Origin: Cinnamomum chago
Taxonomy: Eukaryota; Streptophyta; Magnoliopsida; Laurales; Lauraceae
Direction of reading: 5' to 3'
NCBI GenBank assembly: GCA_038049695.1
Contig: CP142453.1
Coordinates: 2,931,501 to 2,995,500 of the forward strand
DNA: 64,000 bases
In this document: positions 41,555 to 53,900 of the stretch, piece by piece
Layout of the letters: each line of letters opens with the position of its first letter
Numbering within the stretch: the stretch's first letter is position 1
Made by a program: the position numbers and the translations under genes
Notes under the pieces: generated by a model
Database searches by the model: none
What the model saw: only the letters and a program-made list of their open reading frames with translations
What the model was told of the DNA's origin: nothing

Positions 41555-43555
41555 TAGATCGTATGACCAAACTAGTTGAACTACGCGTGAGATAGTATGA
41601 CCAAACTCTTTTTCCCATAAGTTAAATTATACTCTTAAATTATTTTTCGGATGGGCCAAGCTACTTACGGCCTAATTTATGTTTAGGCTAAGATTGGGCC
41701 TATAGCTTCGAAACTGGGCTGAGTGTGGATATTCCTTAGCCCAGCCCAATTCGGCTCGTGAATCCCCCGATTCCTTATGCCTTTTCAATAATTCCTTTTC
41801 TCACTCAAAACATGAATTAATTTATCTTTCGAGATAAAAAACTATAAAAGAAATTCTAATTGATTATGAGAAGATCTGCGAGTATATAAGGCCTATCATC
41901 TTGTATTGGTTCATACAACTTCTGAAAGAACTATAAAGCTTCTAATTGCTTTGGGGAAGATCTAGAAGAATGGAATATCCATTATCTTGCAATCCCATCA
42001 ACGTCTTTAGCATTTTTTGCTTCATTTACATCACATCGTTTAAGGTTTTTATATTCTTTCTCTAGCTCACTTTAAGGCCGGAAAAAGAATTAATCTTGTG
42101 TTTTGGGTGAAAAGAGGTTTTTAAAGGCCTGGGGTGTTACATCCCAATTTAGTAAAGGTATTTATAAAGTTGTCGTTAGAAAAAAAAAACCTGCAATGGC
42201 AGCTTTTCCTCCTCTTACGGGAGGAAATCTGCAGCTTTTCCTCTTCTCTTGATGGCGGAAAAATTGTAATTGCCAATTGGACCTTTTCCTCTTCTCTAAC
42301 CATAAGAAAACCTCAACTAGAATTAAGCTTGTTACTCCAATTTTTTACAAGTTTGGCTTAGGTCCTCGAGTCGGGACTTTTAGGGGCCTCGTTTGCCTTT
42401 TGCACTATTTTTCATAGACTGTTACATTTTCTATTATCTTTCCTTTTAATTTTTGTTTCTCATTGTTGGCAGCATTGCTAATTTTCACTTCTAAAAGGAA
42501 AAAAAAATTCATTTCTTTTACCATAAAATCCTTAGAAATAAAAAACATTTCTATTAAAATGCATGATTAATGAAAATCCATAAGATCCTGCAATCATTTT
42601 TTTAATGAAGCAATCAACCTTAAATTGGGACCCAACACTCATTGGGGTAAAATTGGGAGATCTACCATACATTGGGAGGTTGTTCATTGTGAATGAATCG
42701 GATTTTTAATAGGTGAGCACCACTATGGAGTTCTACTCCTTCAGCTAAAGGGTTTCTTAATTCAAAGCCTCAGGGGGGTCCAGACTCCTTATTTAACAGG
42801 CCTTACTTAGTCCATGGACCTACAATAACTATCCAAGCTTGTATAAGGAACGGGCACTTCAACTCATATGGTCCAAGTCAGGTAGTAACACATTGCAAGG
42901 TACACTCACCTACCGTACCAAGGAGACTATCGGAATGGATAGAAATGTACAGAGTTCAACTTAACAACAGTAGTTAATGGATAAGTATGTCCTTGATGAA
43001 TGATTTCCATATAATATGCAATGATGAGATCATCATTTTAGTAAATAAATCACAATGACATTGACCCACAAAGGACAATGTAATTACCCCTAAATACTCA
43101 AAGCTAACATAAACGCTATGAAAGGCAAGAGGCATGTAATTAAGGCAAATCTAGCACTTAAAAGAGTTTGACACATATAGAAAAATATACAACAGAGGAG
43201 TTGATTCGTTAGAGTCAAAGGGCACACTTTGGAAACAAGTGAGGAATCCATATACTACGGATTCTTATTGCCGAAGATTTGATAATTCCTCGCTGAAGGT
43301 TCAACTTTAGTGCATATGAGTGTGTATAGCAAAAAATAATTAGTATTAAAATATAAATCCTTAAAATTGAGGATTTTTAAATCTCATAGAGGGAGGACAG
43401 ATTTAAAAATCCTAAAAAAGACAAAAATTTCTACTCCTGAATTCTTGGGGATATATAATTGCTAAACGTGCATTTTCCAAATTCTCAAGAAAAACTGATG
43501 AAAAGTTCTCAAAGATTTGGTTGACAAAATGTGGTAAATGATTTTAGAACTATGG
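41555..43555. other. Intergenic, no gene seen
   Basis: AT-rich DNA. A 32-base stretch near 41563-41596 resembles the one left of the MITE (41168-41200), both containing AACTAGTTGAACTAC. No gene is supported. Confidence 0.45.
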
Positions 43556-43570
43556 TTCAAAAGGGAGGAT

Positions 43571-43798
43571 TTTTTTTTCTTTTTTTTTTTGTTGACAGAG
43601 GGTTCCCAACCCTTTGGGTTGGACTATTCCTTTCGGGCCTAGAGGGAAGCCGAGTAAAACCCCTGTAGCCCTATGTGGTAGCACAAGTAAACTCAACGTT
43701 TGGTTCCTAAAGATGAGAAACCGAGAATTAATATCAAGACCTCTAACTGCGAAAGAGAGAGGAACCGTGGTCATGACCACTCGGCCAACCCTTTGAGT
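43571..43798 (-). mobile_element. SINE with near-perfect 15-bp target duplication
   Basis: TTCAAAAGGGAGGAT (43556-43570) recurs with one extra G at 43799-43814. The 228-bp insert, read on the minus strand, starts with a tRNA-like head containing an A box GGCCGAGTGGT (43776-43786). It ends in an A-rich tail, seen as T-runs at 43571-43590 on the plus strand. The B box is degenerate. It lies 0.5 kb upstream of the EH gene start codon. Confidence 0.72.
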
Positions 43799-43814
43799 TT
43801 CAAAAGGGGAGGAT

Positions 43815-44308
43815 ATGGGAAACTAAAAGAGGCACAATCGGCCATTAGGCCCAAGTGGACCATTAAAATGAGCAGCCCATAACATGCATCAAAAGAGGGA
43901 TATAGTTGTCATTTTCTCAAAAAATTGTCGATCCTCCGTTTACAGTCCTCGTTTCCTCGATCGGCAGAGGGCAGAAAGATAGAGAGAGTGTTTTGAAGAG
44001 GCTTCATATCCCAAACCGCCCAAAAAGCGCAGATCTCCTTGCTCCAATCTCTAATGTCGGCTTTTCTTGATCCGACAAACAAAAACCCACGAATATTTCG
44101 ATCTGGGGAAAGAAACCCATTTCTCATTTTCTCCGGCCGTTTCTCCACCAGTCAGATCTACCAAACCCTCGCATAGAATTCTTCTTCTGTTTTGTATATC
44201 TGGGTGTTGTCTTATCTTCGATATCTGCTGTTTGGTGGCTTGTTTCGGTTCATTTCGATCGCCTGATTTGTGAATTACAGTGAATTCGACCGGATTTCAG
44301 CTCCCAGA
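43815..44308 (+). promoter_or_regulatory. Promoter and 5' leader region of the EH gene
   Basis: The interval between the SINE and the start codon. It becomes more GC-balanced after about 43930 and contains TTCTTC/TCTCC-rich sequence like a plant leader. No clear TATA box was identified. The reading frame stays open upstream to 44270, but with no ATG in that extension, so 44309 is the first in-frame ATG. Confidence 0.4.
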
Positions 44309-47300
44309 ATGGCAGTGGCGAATATGGAAGTATTCGATGCGTATTTCCGAAGGGCCGATTTGGATAAGGATGGGAGGATCAGTGGAGCAGAGGCTGTCGC
44401 TTTCTTTCAAGGATCGAATTTGCCTAAACCCGTCCTCGCCCAGGTAATTTGAAGGCCCACGTCGTAATTTCTTTTGTTTTTGAGATATGGGTGTTTTCGT
44501 TATTGTATTAGTTTTTCCAAGTCGTGAATTTGATTGGAGTTTGGATGGTTCTTTTGTGGTCTGTGTATTGATTTGATTGTTTGGAGCTTGCATTGTGGTG
44601 CTTTGGGTTTGGTTCTTAATTTTTTTTTTTTTGGGTATTTTTTTTCTCTACTCAAATATGACTTGTGTTGTTAGGATGATTGATTTCCATAATTGGCATA
44701 GAATTGTGTCTGTAACTTTAGATTGAAGCAGAGAAAAAATTTGAAAGAAGGTTTTTTTATGACCAGACATATAGTGCGTCTCAAGTTTGTAAGACTAGAC
44801 TAGAGCTGCAGATCAAATGGCAGATCTCTATTACTCCTCCAATGGTTGTGAAATGGCACTGAAAAATGAAATTCAGATGTTATTTTTGTTCGCTATAATC
44901 CTAGAACTGAATTACTGAAAAAGTTTCTTATAAAACATAAGAGGGATTGTATTATAACTCAGTGAAAGTCAAGATTCCTGTTATTATGAGTTTTCTGTTG
45001 GAATGCATATGATGAGTCACTTCATATCTCAATCTCTTGAAATTCAAGTGCAACTTCTCCATAGGTTGTCATATTTTTTTGGAGAGCAAACATGGCTGAC
45101 ATGCATCTATGTAGAACTTCTCTTGTGGTTTAATGTTATGCTTACTTCCATGGATATAATTGAATATCAGAATCCTCTAGTTGAATCTGGTGTATTGGTG
45201 ATCAAGATCTTTGTGATGGTATTTTTTTTCTGTACTTGGTCAAGCTTAATCCTTTTTTGGATTCTACTGCTATGCCTAGCATTTTTTTTTCCTGGGTGTC
45301 CTGGTACATTTTATATATGCTTTCTTACTTTGGCCTTTTATAACACTTAAGGGGTTCAAGATGTCCAAGTAACTATAGGTGTCATGGAAATGTTTAGTTT
45401 CCCTCAATTTGAAGGATGAAAATCTTGACCAAGTTTCTCTAGCACTTTTCATTGTGTTGCAAACCATTTTGCTGATTATCCAACAAAAAGAAATGGGGCT
45501 TGAATACATATCATATCACTAAAGTCTTATCCAATCCAACTGGGTTTGGTTGATTGCTACGTTTCTCGAAATAGAGCTCAAAATAGGTTGGAAAGTTTTT
45601 ATGGCTTACTACCTGTTTGATGTAGCCTCCCTTTTTCCAGGCTTGGGGCCACATTTCAAAAAATGACACATGGTGGAGGAAAATCGAGCCAGGTCATAGG
45701 CATGGGGCCATCAGGCCAATCACAATTCACAATGCATCTTGGAAAAAGAAAGGGCCTTTGGTAAGGGGCAATACAAAAGGAACCGCTGTTAAGGTAGAAA
45801 AATGAATGGATTGAGCCATTGTAAAGGGACCATTGAAGTGGGACACTAAAAGGTGTTCTTAACATTGTAAATCCATTCATGCACATCACTAGTGAGATGA
45901 TGAAGCATTTAAATAGGGGCTAAGGTGAATTGTAACAACTCCTTCTCATAAAGATGGAAAATAATGACCATTTAAAAGAAAAGAAAAGAAAAAAGGATGG
46001 TAAATAATAGAACTCTACTTTAGCATCATTGGGCCTTTGCTCCTCTCGTTTTAAATTTTAATTTTCCTTACAAAGTATTTAATCTAGATCATAGAGATCT
46101 TTAGTCTTGTTGAATGCTAAGTTGCTGACCCAATGCTCATGACTTCATGTGGCTAATTATTTAACTCAAAAGAAATACCTCCTCTGAAAAGACCAAAGCC
46201 CTTATCTGATTGCTTAAGGTTTTCGAGTCTAGATCTAAAAAATAGAGCTTGAAATCTTGGTTTCTAGCCCAAGAGTTGGTAGATCTAAGTTTGTGAAGCC
46301 TTTAGAGTGTGACACGAAGTGTAGGAAGGAAGAAAATGCGAAAATGGGAGACAAAAATCAAAATCCTATGACTTCAGATGATGAGATCTGGAAACTAGAA
46401 ATGAGTTTCTAGCACAAAATGACCTCTAGGAAGCCTTAGAAGAGAGGAATGGACGAAAGAAAGCCCATTTAGAAAAAAAAAAAGGAGGAAAGGAGGCAAA
46501 ACAAGTGAGTTGGGGTTGCAAAATGGGACAAAAGAAGCATATAAAAGAATTTCAGACCCATAGGGCAACTAGTCTGACTCGTTTGGTACGGGTCAATTCT
46601 AGACAAGGTGGGAGGAGTTGCCTCTGACTTGTCATAAAAATAAAAATAAAAAGAATGAATCCCTCCCAATACTGCATAATAGATGCTGTCTTGTTTTGAT
46701 ACTGGTAGGCATCGAGTCGACTCAAATGAGAGGAACTAGTGCTGGACGAAACTTAGAACCTTGGGTAAGATTCTTTTCTTGGATATAAACTTAATATTAC
46801 TGTCATAAATGAGCAGCTGTTTTTTGTTCCACTTATGTATCATACAATTGCTTTTGATTCTATTAATCAAAATACGGCTGGCTGTCTGCAGATATGGCTG
46901 CATGCTGATCAGAACAAGACTGGTTTCCTTGGTCGGGCAGAGTTCTATAATGCGCTCAAACTCGTGACTGTAGCACAAAGTGGGCGAGAATTAACACCAG
47001 AAATTGTTAAAGCAGCCTTATTTGGTTCTGCTGCAGCTAAAATCCCAGCTCCTCAGATAAATCCTGCAGCCACACCTGCCCCTCAGGTGAATTCCATGGC
47101 ACCACCTGCTCCTCAGATGAGTGCACTACCACAGACTACCTCTCAAAATCTTGGGTTTAGAGGGCTGCAAGCACTTCCAAATGCAGGCATGAACCAGCAG
47201 TTTTTCCCCTCTCCAGGCAACCAGTTTATGAGGCCATCTCAAGTCACAGCTGGTGCTTCACTTCCAGTGCAGGGAACTAGTCAGGGTTTCCCAGGGGCAG

Positions 47301-50300
47301 TTAATACAATGGCTTCACATTTTCCAAACTCAAATTCTTCCAATTTGTCGTATGGTGCGAGGCTGCCTGGAGCCTCAATGACAGCAACCTCCCAAGTACC
47401 TAATAGAGGGTTTTCTCCCTCTATGACACAGGATGGGTTTAGTGGATTTGTACCATCAGGTCGCGCTACTTCAGTGTCGCCTAGACCACAAGCGCCATCT
47501 GGGCAAACACCCTCTGTTCCACTGACTCAGGATGGATTTGGCGGATTAACATCATCGGGTCCCACTCCTACATCTTCAGTACCACCTAGACAACAATCCC
47601 CATCTGGGCCAACAGCCTATTTTCCTCCAAAACTGCAAGATCCAGCTGTATCGTCATTCCAGCCCACAGTTAAGGATTCAAAAGCATTGACTGCCTCTGG
47701 AAATGGTTTTAGTTCTGGCTCGATTTTTGGTGGGGATGTGTTTTCTGCCACTCCATCTCAACCTAAGCAAGATGTTACTGCTACGCTTGATGTAACTACC
47801 TCATCTGCTATTGTCCCGGTATCCACTCAGTCTTCAGTTAAGCAAGGCCAGGTTGATCCTTTCCAGTTGTTGGCAACGCCAACTGGGAGTGGTCAGTTTC
47901 AACGACCTCCATCTCAGGTTAAGCAAAACCAACATGATGGTGTTTCAGTTGGGCCTGCTTCTGGCCAGACCCAGCCTCCATGGCCAAAAATAACTCAATC
48001 TGATATTCAGAAGTACACTAAGGTATTTATGGAGGTAGACACGGATAGAGATGGGAAAATCACAGGTGAACAGGCACGCAATCTGTTCCTCAGTTGGAGA
48101 CTACCCAGAGGTTCGTGACTTGGTGTTGCTGTAATTTAACATATAGGGTCTTGCTTTTCGTTAGAGCAGGGACGTTGACTTGTCAAATCTGGGATTCTCA
48201 TGTTTGTTTATTTTATTTGTTTTGTTTTCTTAAATGTACACATAAAAAGCGCAACTGCATTTACTGTTAAAAAAAGGTGCAGCTGCAAAACTATATTATT
48301 TCTTCATATGTGCTTGCATTCAGATCTTTATATCATCATCATCTAGTTTTCTTTCCCTTCTTTTAAACATCACTTTTTCTTAAGTTGCTTGAATTTAATT
48401 CTTCTTTTTCTTTATGAACTTGTTTGAATCTTGTAGAAGTTTATGTATGCATGGGAGAAATCATGGTGGTACCTTGTCGAGTTGTGCTTTCTTGGTTTTG
48501 GTGGTTTATCATAACTGGCCATTTCATTTTGTGTCCGCTTTTACTTTTTGCACAGATCTGCTATGTTCATTCCATCCCATCCATGCTGTGCGACACATGT
48601 TTAGTGTGGCATGCCTTTATCCATAAGGTGGACTGCCACAATGTGTGTGCTTTTACTTAAATTAAGCTAGCTTTCTCATTTAGAATGTCACACATGTATG
48701 AAACACATGAACAATTATTATACTATAAAAATCTCCAACAAGTCACATTCATCATACATGTGCAGTCCACATGATAACTGATAAGTGGACTTGGCTGGTA
48801 TTTGGGCCAGGTATGGGTTCTGAAATCCATCTGCTTTGTGTGTGGCCCCACGCCCACATCTATGGGCGTGTGGGCCCAACAGATCTCTCTTTTGCATTCT
48901 CTTCCAATTTTTTTTTTTTTGGTTAAAGGTGGAAAAGCACAATTTAACTCTCAATCTAGTTGCGTGACTCTTAGTTTGAAGTTATCGTCCAATTGTTGCA
49001 TTCTCATTATGCTATTTCTCTCTGCTTGTCAGATATCTTGAAGCAGGTGTGGGACTTATCTGACCAGGATAATGATAGCATGCTTTCTCAGAGAGAGTTC
49101 TGTACTGCACTCTATTTAATGGAACGGTACCGAGAAGGGCGTCCTCTTCCATCAGTGCTTCCAGATAGCATAAGGTTTGACGAGATATTGTTGCGAGCCA
49201 CGGGTCAACCAACTGCTGCATATGGCGGCTGGCAGCCCACTCCTGGTATTCTTAATGGACGTCATTCTTGCCAGTGTTCTTTCTCTCTCTCTCTATATAT
49301 ATATATATGTAAGAGATAAAAGATGTTAGACTACACCCTTTTTGGAGCTCATTTCCATATGACCACACTGCATATGTTGGCACACTTGTTGCACATTCAA
49401 TAATGCATGAGATGGGACTCACTGTGTGGATTTAGTGGTTCTGACTAATCATTAGGCTGGCCTCTCGTGTATGTTTATCATGGACCATTGGCCTGGTGTT
49501 TTCAACTGTCCATGTGCCGCGTCCACTAGCCCATCCCATATGTTGAGAAGCCTGCCTTAGTGTTGTGCTGGAGCATCTACATGGTGCAGAACATGTTGGA
49601 GATGGATCTGATCTTTTGTATGCAAGCCGCCTTGGTATTACCAGACCTGTGAGAGCCACTCAATTTCAGTGTCTATATATATTTTTTTACGCTCGCTGGA
49701 AGAGAGAGAAAAGGGGTGGGGGGTGGTGTTACTGAACCTAAAAATGAGTAGACCTAAGCCAATTTGCCAACACCACCACCCCCCCCCCCCCCCCACCCAA
49801 GTATTGACAGTTATACGTGCACCCACTCTCCAGCATGAGGGGCCATTTTCCCTTTTTTTTTCTCTGGGAATTGGAGTAGAGATATGCCCTTATTATTGAT
49901 ATTCATACTTGATTAGGCTTGCCACAGCAAGGTTTCTCTGGAGCACGTGCAGGACCACCTTCGGCCGGATTAAGGCTACTAGCACAAGTTCCAATCACTC
50001 CTCATACAGGTGGTGACCCTCAGTTCTTGCAGCAGAAGTCAAGAATGCCAGTAATGGAGGAGCGCCTTGTCAACCAACTCAGTACGGAGGAGCAGAGTGC
50101 ACTGAACTCGAAGTTCCAAGAAGCGACAGATGCTGATAAAAAAGTATTTCTGTTTGACCCCTCTTTGTGCTTGATATATGCATGGAACTTATTATTATTA
50201 TTATTATTATTTGTAATGTTAACAATTAACATTAACTGAACCTGCAACCTTGTGGTTGCGACACGGAGCACCTTCAACTGTGCTACGGGCTCTTGTCTAC

Positions 50301-50500
50301 ACACACAACCTTATTTATTTATTGTTATCAATCATATATAGTACCTTACTGTGTGATCATTCCTGTTGCAACAAACAAGTATCTCTTGTTGATGTGCTGT
50401 ACTTCCATAAGTAGGCACAATTTTTATATGTTCACTGTATTTGCTGGAGTAGTTTTAGGACTCATCATTTATTTTCTGATGGGTAATTAGTCTTATGTAG

Positions 50501-50532
<32 letters not shown>

Positions 50533-50915
50533 TACTTTTAGTTTTGGCTCATTTCATTCTATAATCCTAGACTCAAAATGGAATTCTCAAAAGGCCATTG
50601 GCATTCTCACATGTCTACTGGAAGCTAATAAAAAAGCAGTTCACTAGTGAAACAGTGAGTAGATCTGGATGCTATCAATCTTGTGCAGAAATCATTAGAT
50701 GTTTTAGGTCGTGGGGATGGTGTTTAAGTATGGAATCTCTCTTACTTTTCATCTTACATACAGCAGACATATCAACTATTGCCGATCTTTGCGACAGAGA
50801 CTGCTATATGTTTATCTTTTGAATCAGCTATTCACTCCCCCCTATATCTTTCTTGTTATTGGAGGAAACACTTTCCCATTTTTGAATGAAGCCTTTATCT
50901 CTAGAGGATGCTAGG

Positions 50916-50952
<37 letters not shown>

Positions 50953-53900
50953 ACAGTTGAGGCTATTCTGAGTGTTCAGCATGTCTACATGCATTCATGT
51001 ACGATTAATTGGGTATTCTTTCCTTTGGCCATGTAATCTATGCTATGAATATATCACTGTTTCGGGGCTGAAAAAGTTCTTTCCTAATTTTAGAGATATT
51101 TAATGAACAAAAAAAACCAGTTTCTTTTTAGAAAAGGGTATGTAGTTTTATTTCAATGAATAACAAAACAATAAATAGGGAACAACCAAGAAAACTAAAG
51201 AGTCGTAACCTATCACAAAAAACAGTAACAATCCTCTAAACAAAACCCATACAATACAAAATAATTAGCATCACAATACCCCTGACACCATCCTGCTCCT
51301 AGGGGGAACAAATGGTAAAACTCAAATTAAGCAACTTATAAAGCATCCTTCTTCTTAGTCTCTATTGGTCAACCATAGTTAATCGAACTCTGGAGATTTT
51401 GTAACCCTCACTTTCCTTTCCCTTTAGAGTTCCTCTCATCTTTCTTCCTCTCTTGATCCACATATAAGTTACAATAATCACATATCTTCATGGTTCTTAC
51501 CAAAAGAAGCTACTGTTTCATCATCTTCTTGTCCAACCTTTCATCATGAGCCTAATTAGCAGTTAATGGCACTGCATCAGAAAAATCTTCATTTTCAGTA
51601 TCACCGAAGCCTCTGAGTAGTATTATCCTCATCACTAACCTGGTCAGCCCATTACACCGCATTACTCTACTCTCTTTAAAATTGAGGAAATACCATCCTA
51701 TTGCCCATTAGAATCTTCAATCCTTTTGATGTAGTGCCTTACCATTTTCCAAGTTACTTCCTCATCAATGAAGAAGACATCCATAATTTTATCGATTTCG
51801 TTACTTTTTTCATCCATCTTTTCCAAAAGAGACATCTAGGTTTGGGGTTCAAAACCTCATCTCTAATAATTATGTTTGTGGAAGCTGTATCAATCACTAA
51901 ATTCTCCTTATGATTAGCAATATTATCTGCTTTTCATTCATATATTCTTCCAACTGATTTAAAACAACAAATGTATCCAGATGTTTGATAATATCTCTCT
52001 TGACAACACCTTTCTAAGTCTGGAAATAAACTTCTGTTATTATTAGAAGCAGGAATGTTGATGTAGCCAATTTGTTTTTATCTGAACTTTTCTGCTGAAT
52101 AGAGAAACTGAAAGGATCCAGTCTTCTTCTTTAACACAATAGAAGAGGGATAAAATCAGGAGGCACTTAAATGTATGTCCCAATCTCCTGTCTAGCGGGC
52201 CTCCTTACCAGGAGGGGTAACTAAATCTTTTCCTTACATATTTTCCACCCCGTGAATACTGGACAGGGCATCTTCTCCTTGACAAAGAGAGAATTCAAAT
52301 TTACCCCTAGAATTGCAGCAGATTGATTTTCTTCGATGTCTCGATCTTTCACTGTTGGTGTTTTCACTATTTGGAGATTGTTTCAATTGCCTACAATTTA
52401 ATTGCCAGTGAATCCACCACATACTGTTCTGACAGCATTGTGACTTTCCTGAGAAATCCTAGTCAGCAGTGACATCTGTACTGGCCCCAGATTCCAGAGA
52501 AAGAGCCTCTGCGACGTCCAATATTAAGCTAAAAACAGAAAACAGTCATTCAGGAAATAAAAAAAAAGAAAGAGCCAACGACACACACCGATTTCAATCT
52601 CCAGATTCAAGTACCTTGGAAAACGTTGAGGAGAAAGATGTAAATTTCTCATTGACAAATTCAACCAATTCCCTTTTGCTACAAAATTCATCAATGTCGA
52701 CTGCTGATCCCAAACAAGCTCCTAACATATGAAAGATTTATCTGATCATGCATGAAGAAAGAATACCCACTAGAAGAATCCATAGAGGCAGCAGAAGATC
52801 CCAGCAACTCTGTCATTGGGTCCATTTGATGGAAGGGTCCATCTGAAAGAGAGAATTCCATTGAGCTATAAGATGGGAACATTTTGAATCTGGAGACACC
52901 ACTACATATCCAAAGCAGACAATCTCTCGACTATACACCAGAATACAAACTGTTTTTGGGGCCAGAGCATTATCTCGCCCTCCCCTCCTTAATATTCACC
53001 ATAGCAAAAGTCATAATGAAGGTGTATCCCCACCTTTGGCAAGACTAATCCCTGGCGCCCACGCCCACACCCACACAGACGGGGGACAGTTAATGCCAGG
53101 GGGAATCGATGCTAGGACCTCTAGGGAGCAAACCCGGTGTCCTAACCACCGAGCCAACACCTGGTTGGGTTATCATCATACAGGGCCCATTCCTAAGCAG
53201 GAGTACTTCATCTGCTTGCATGACTAATATAGACATTCTTAATAGGTGCTTCAACCTTCCTTGGATGCCTTATCCTCTGTGCTAAATCCTCCAGAATATA
53301 TCTAGCCAGCTAATGTGAATCTTCCGATTTCCAGTTGATTTTCCTTAAATGTTGGTATTGCTTTGACGGCATGCCATTCTCTCATTAGCCTTCTAAAAGC
53401 AAATTCTCCTTTTTTTCTCCATAGATTTCTGATGAGGTATAAAAACATCAACATCAAGATATCCTTGCTAAACACAGCATGGAGGTCAGAGGATGATATC
53501 CTCTTTGCAAGAACACCTACAAATAGGGACCAAACTCCACAAAGCCACATCAAATTATCTCCCATTTTTAAATCTTCATTTCAGATGTCCTAACATGAAA
53601 AGAATTTCTTTGCTTTCAAAATAGCAAGGAACTAAAGGATGCCTTAAAATAGGCAATTTTCACAAGATTGGACAGTGAAAAAAAATATATTTTTGTCGCT
53701 TCTTCTTGTTGTCTGATTACTTGGACAGTTTTATTGGAGTACTTGTATTGATTTGGATGAACTTTTTTTTTTTTTTTTTTGGGGCAAATGGAAGGTGGAA
53801 GAATCGGAGAAGGTTATTCTAGATTCCAAAGAGAAGATTGAATTCTACCGCACTAAGATGCAGGAACTTGTGAGTTATTTCTTTTCGAGCTTATGTTTAT

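Larger units (their letters stand above)
50144..53794 (+). other. EH gene intron 4 with nested insertions
   Basis: The largest intron, 3.65 kb, joining DADKK to VEESEKV. It contains ATT and CT microsatellites (50190-50212, 50913-50951), an antisense LINE remnant and a SINE-like unit within it. The acceptor follows a long T-run (53764-53780). Confidence 0.7.

Noticed and set aside
44270-44308. Possible N-terminal extension of the EH protein
   Set aside because: The frame is open but begins with GTG and has no ATG; the ATG at 44309 gives the family-like N-terminus.
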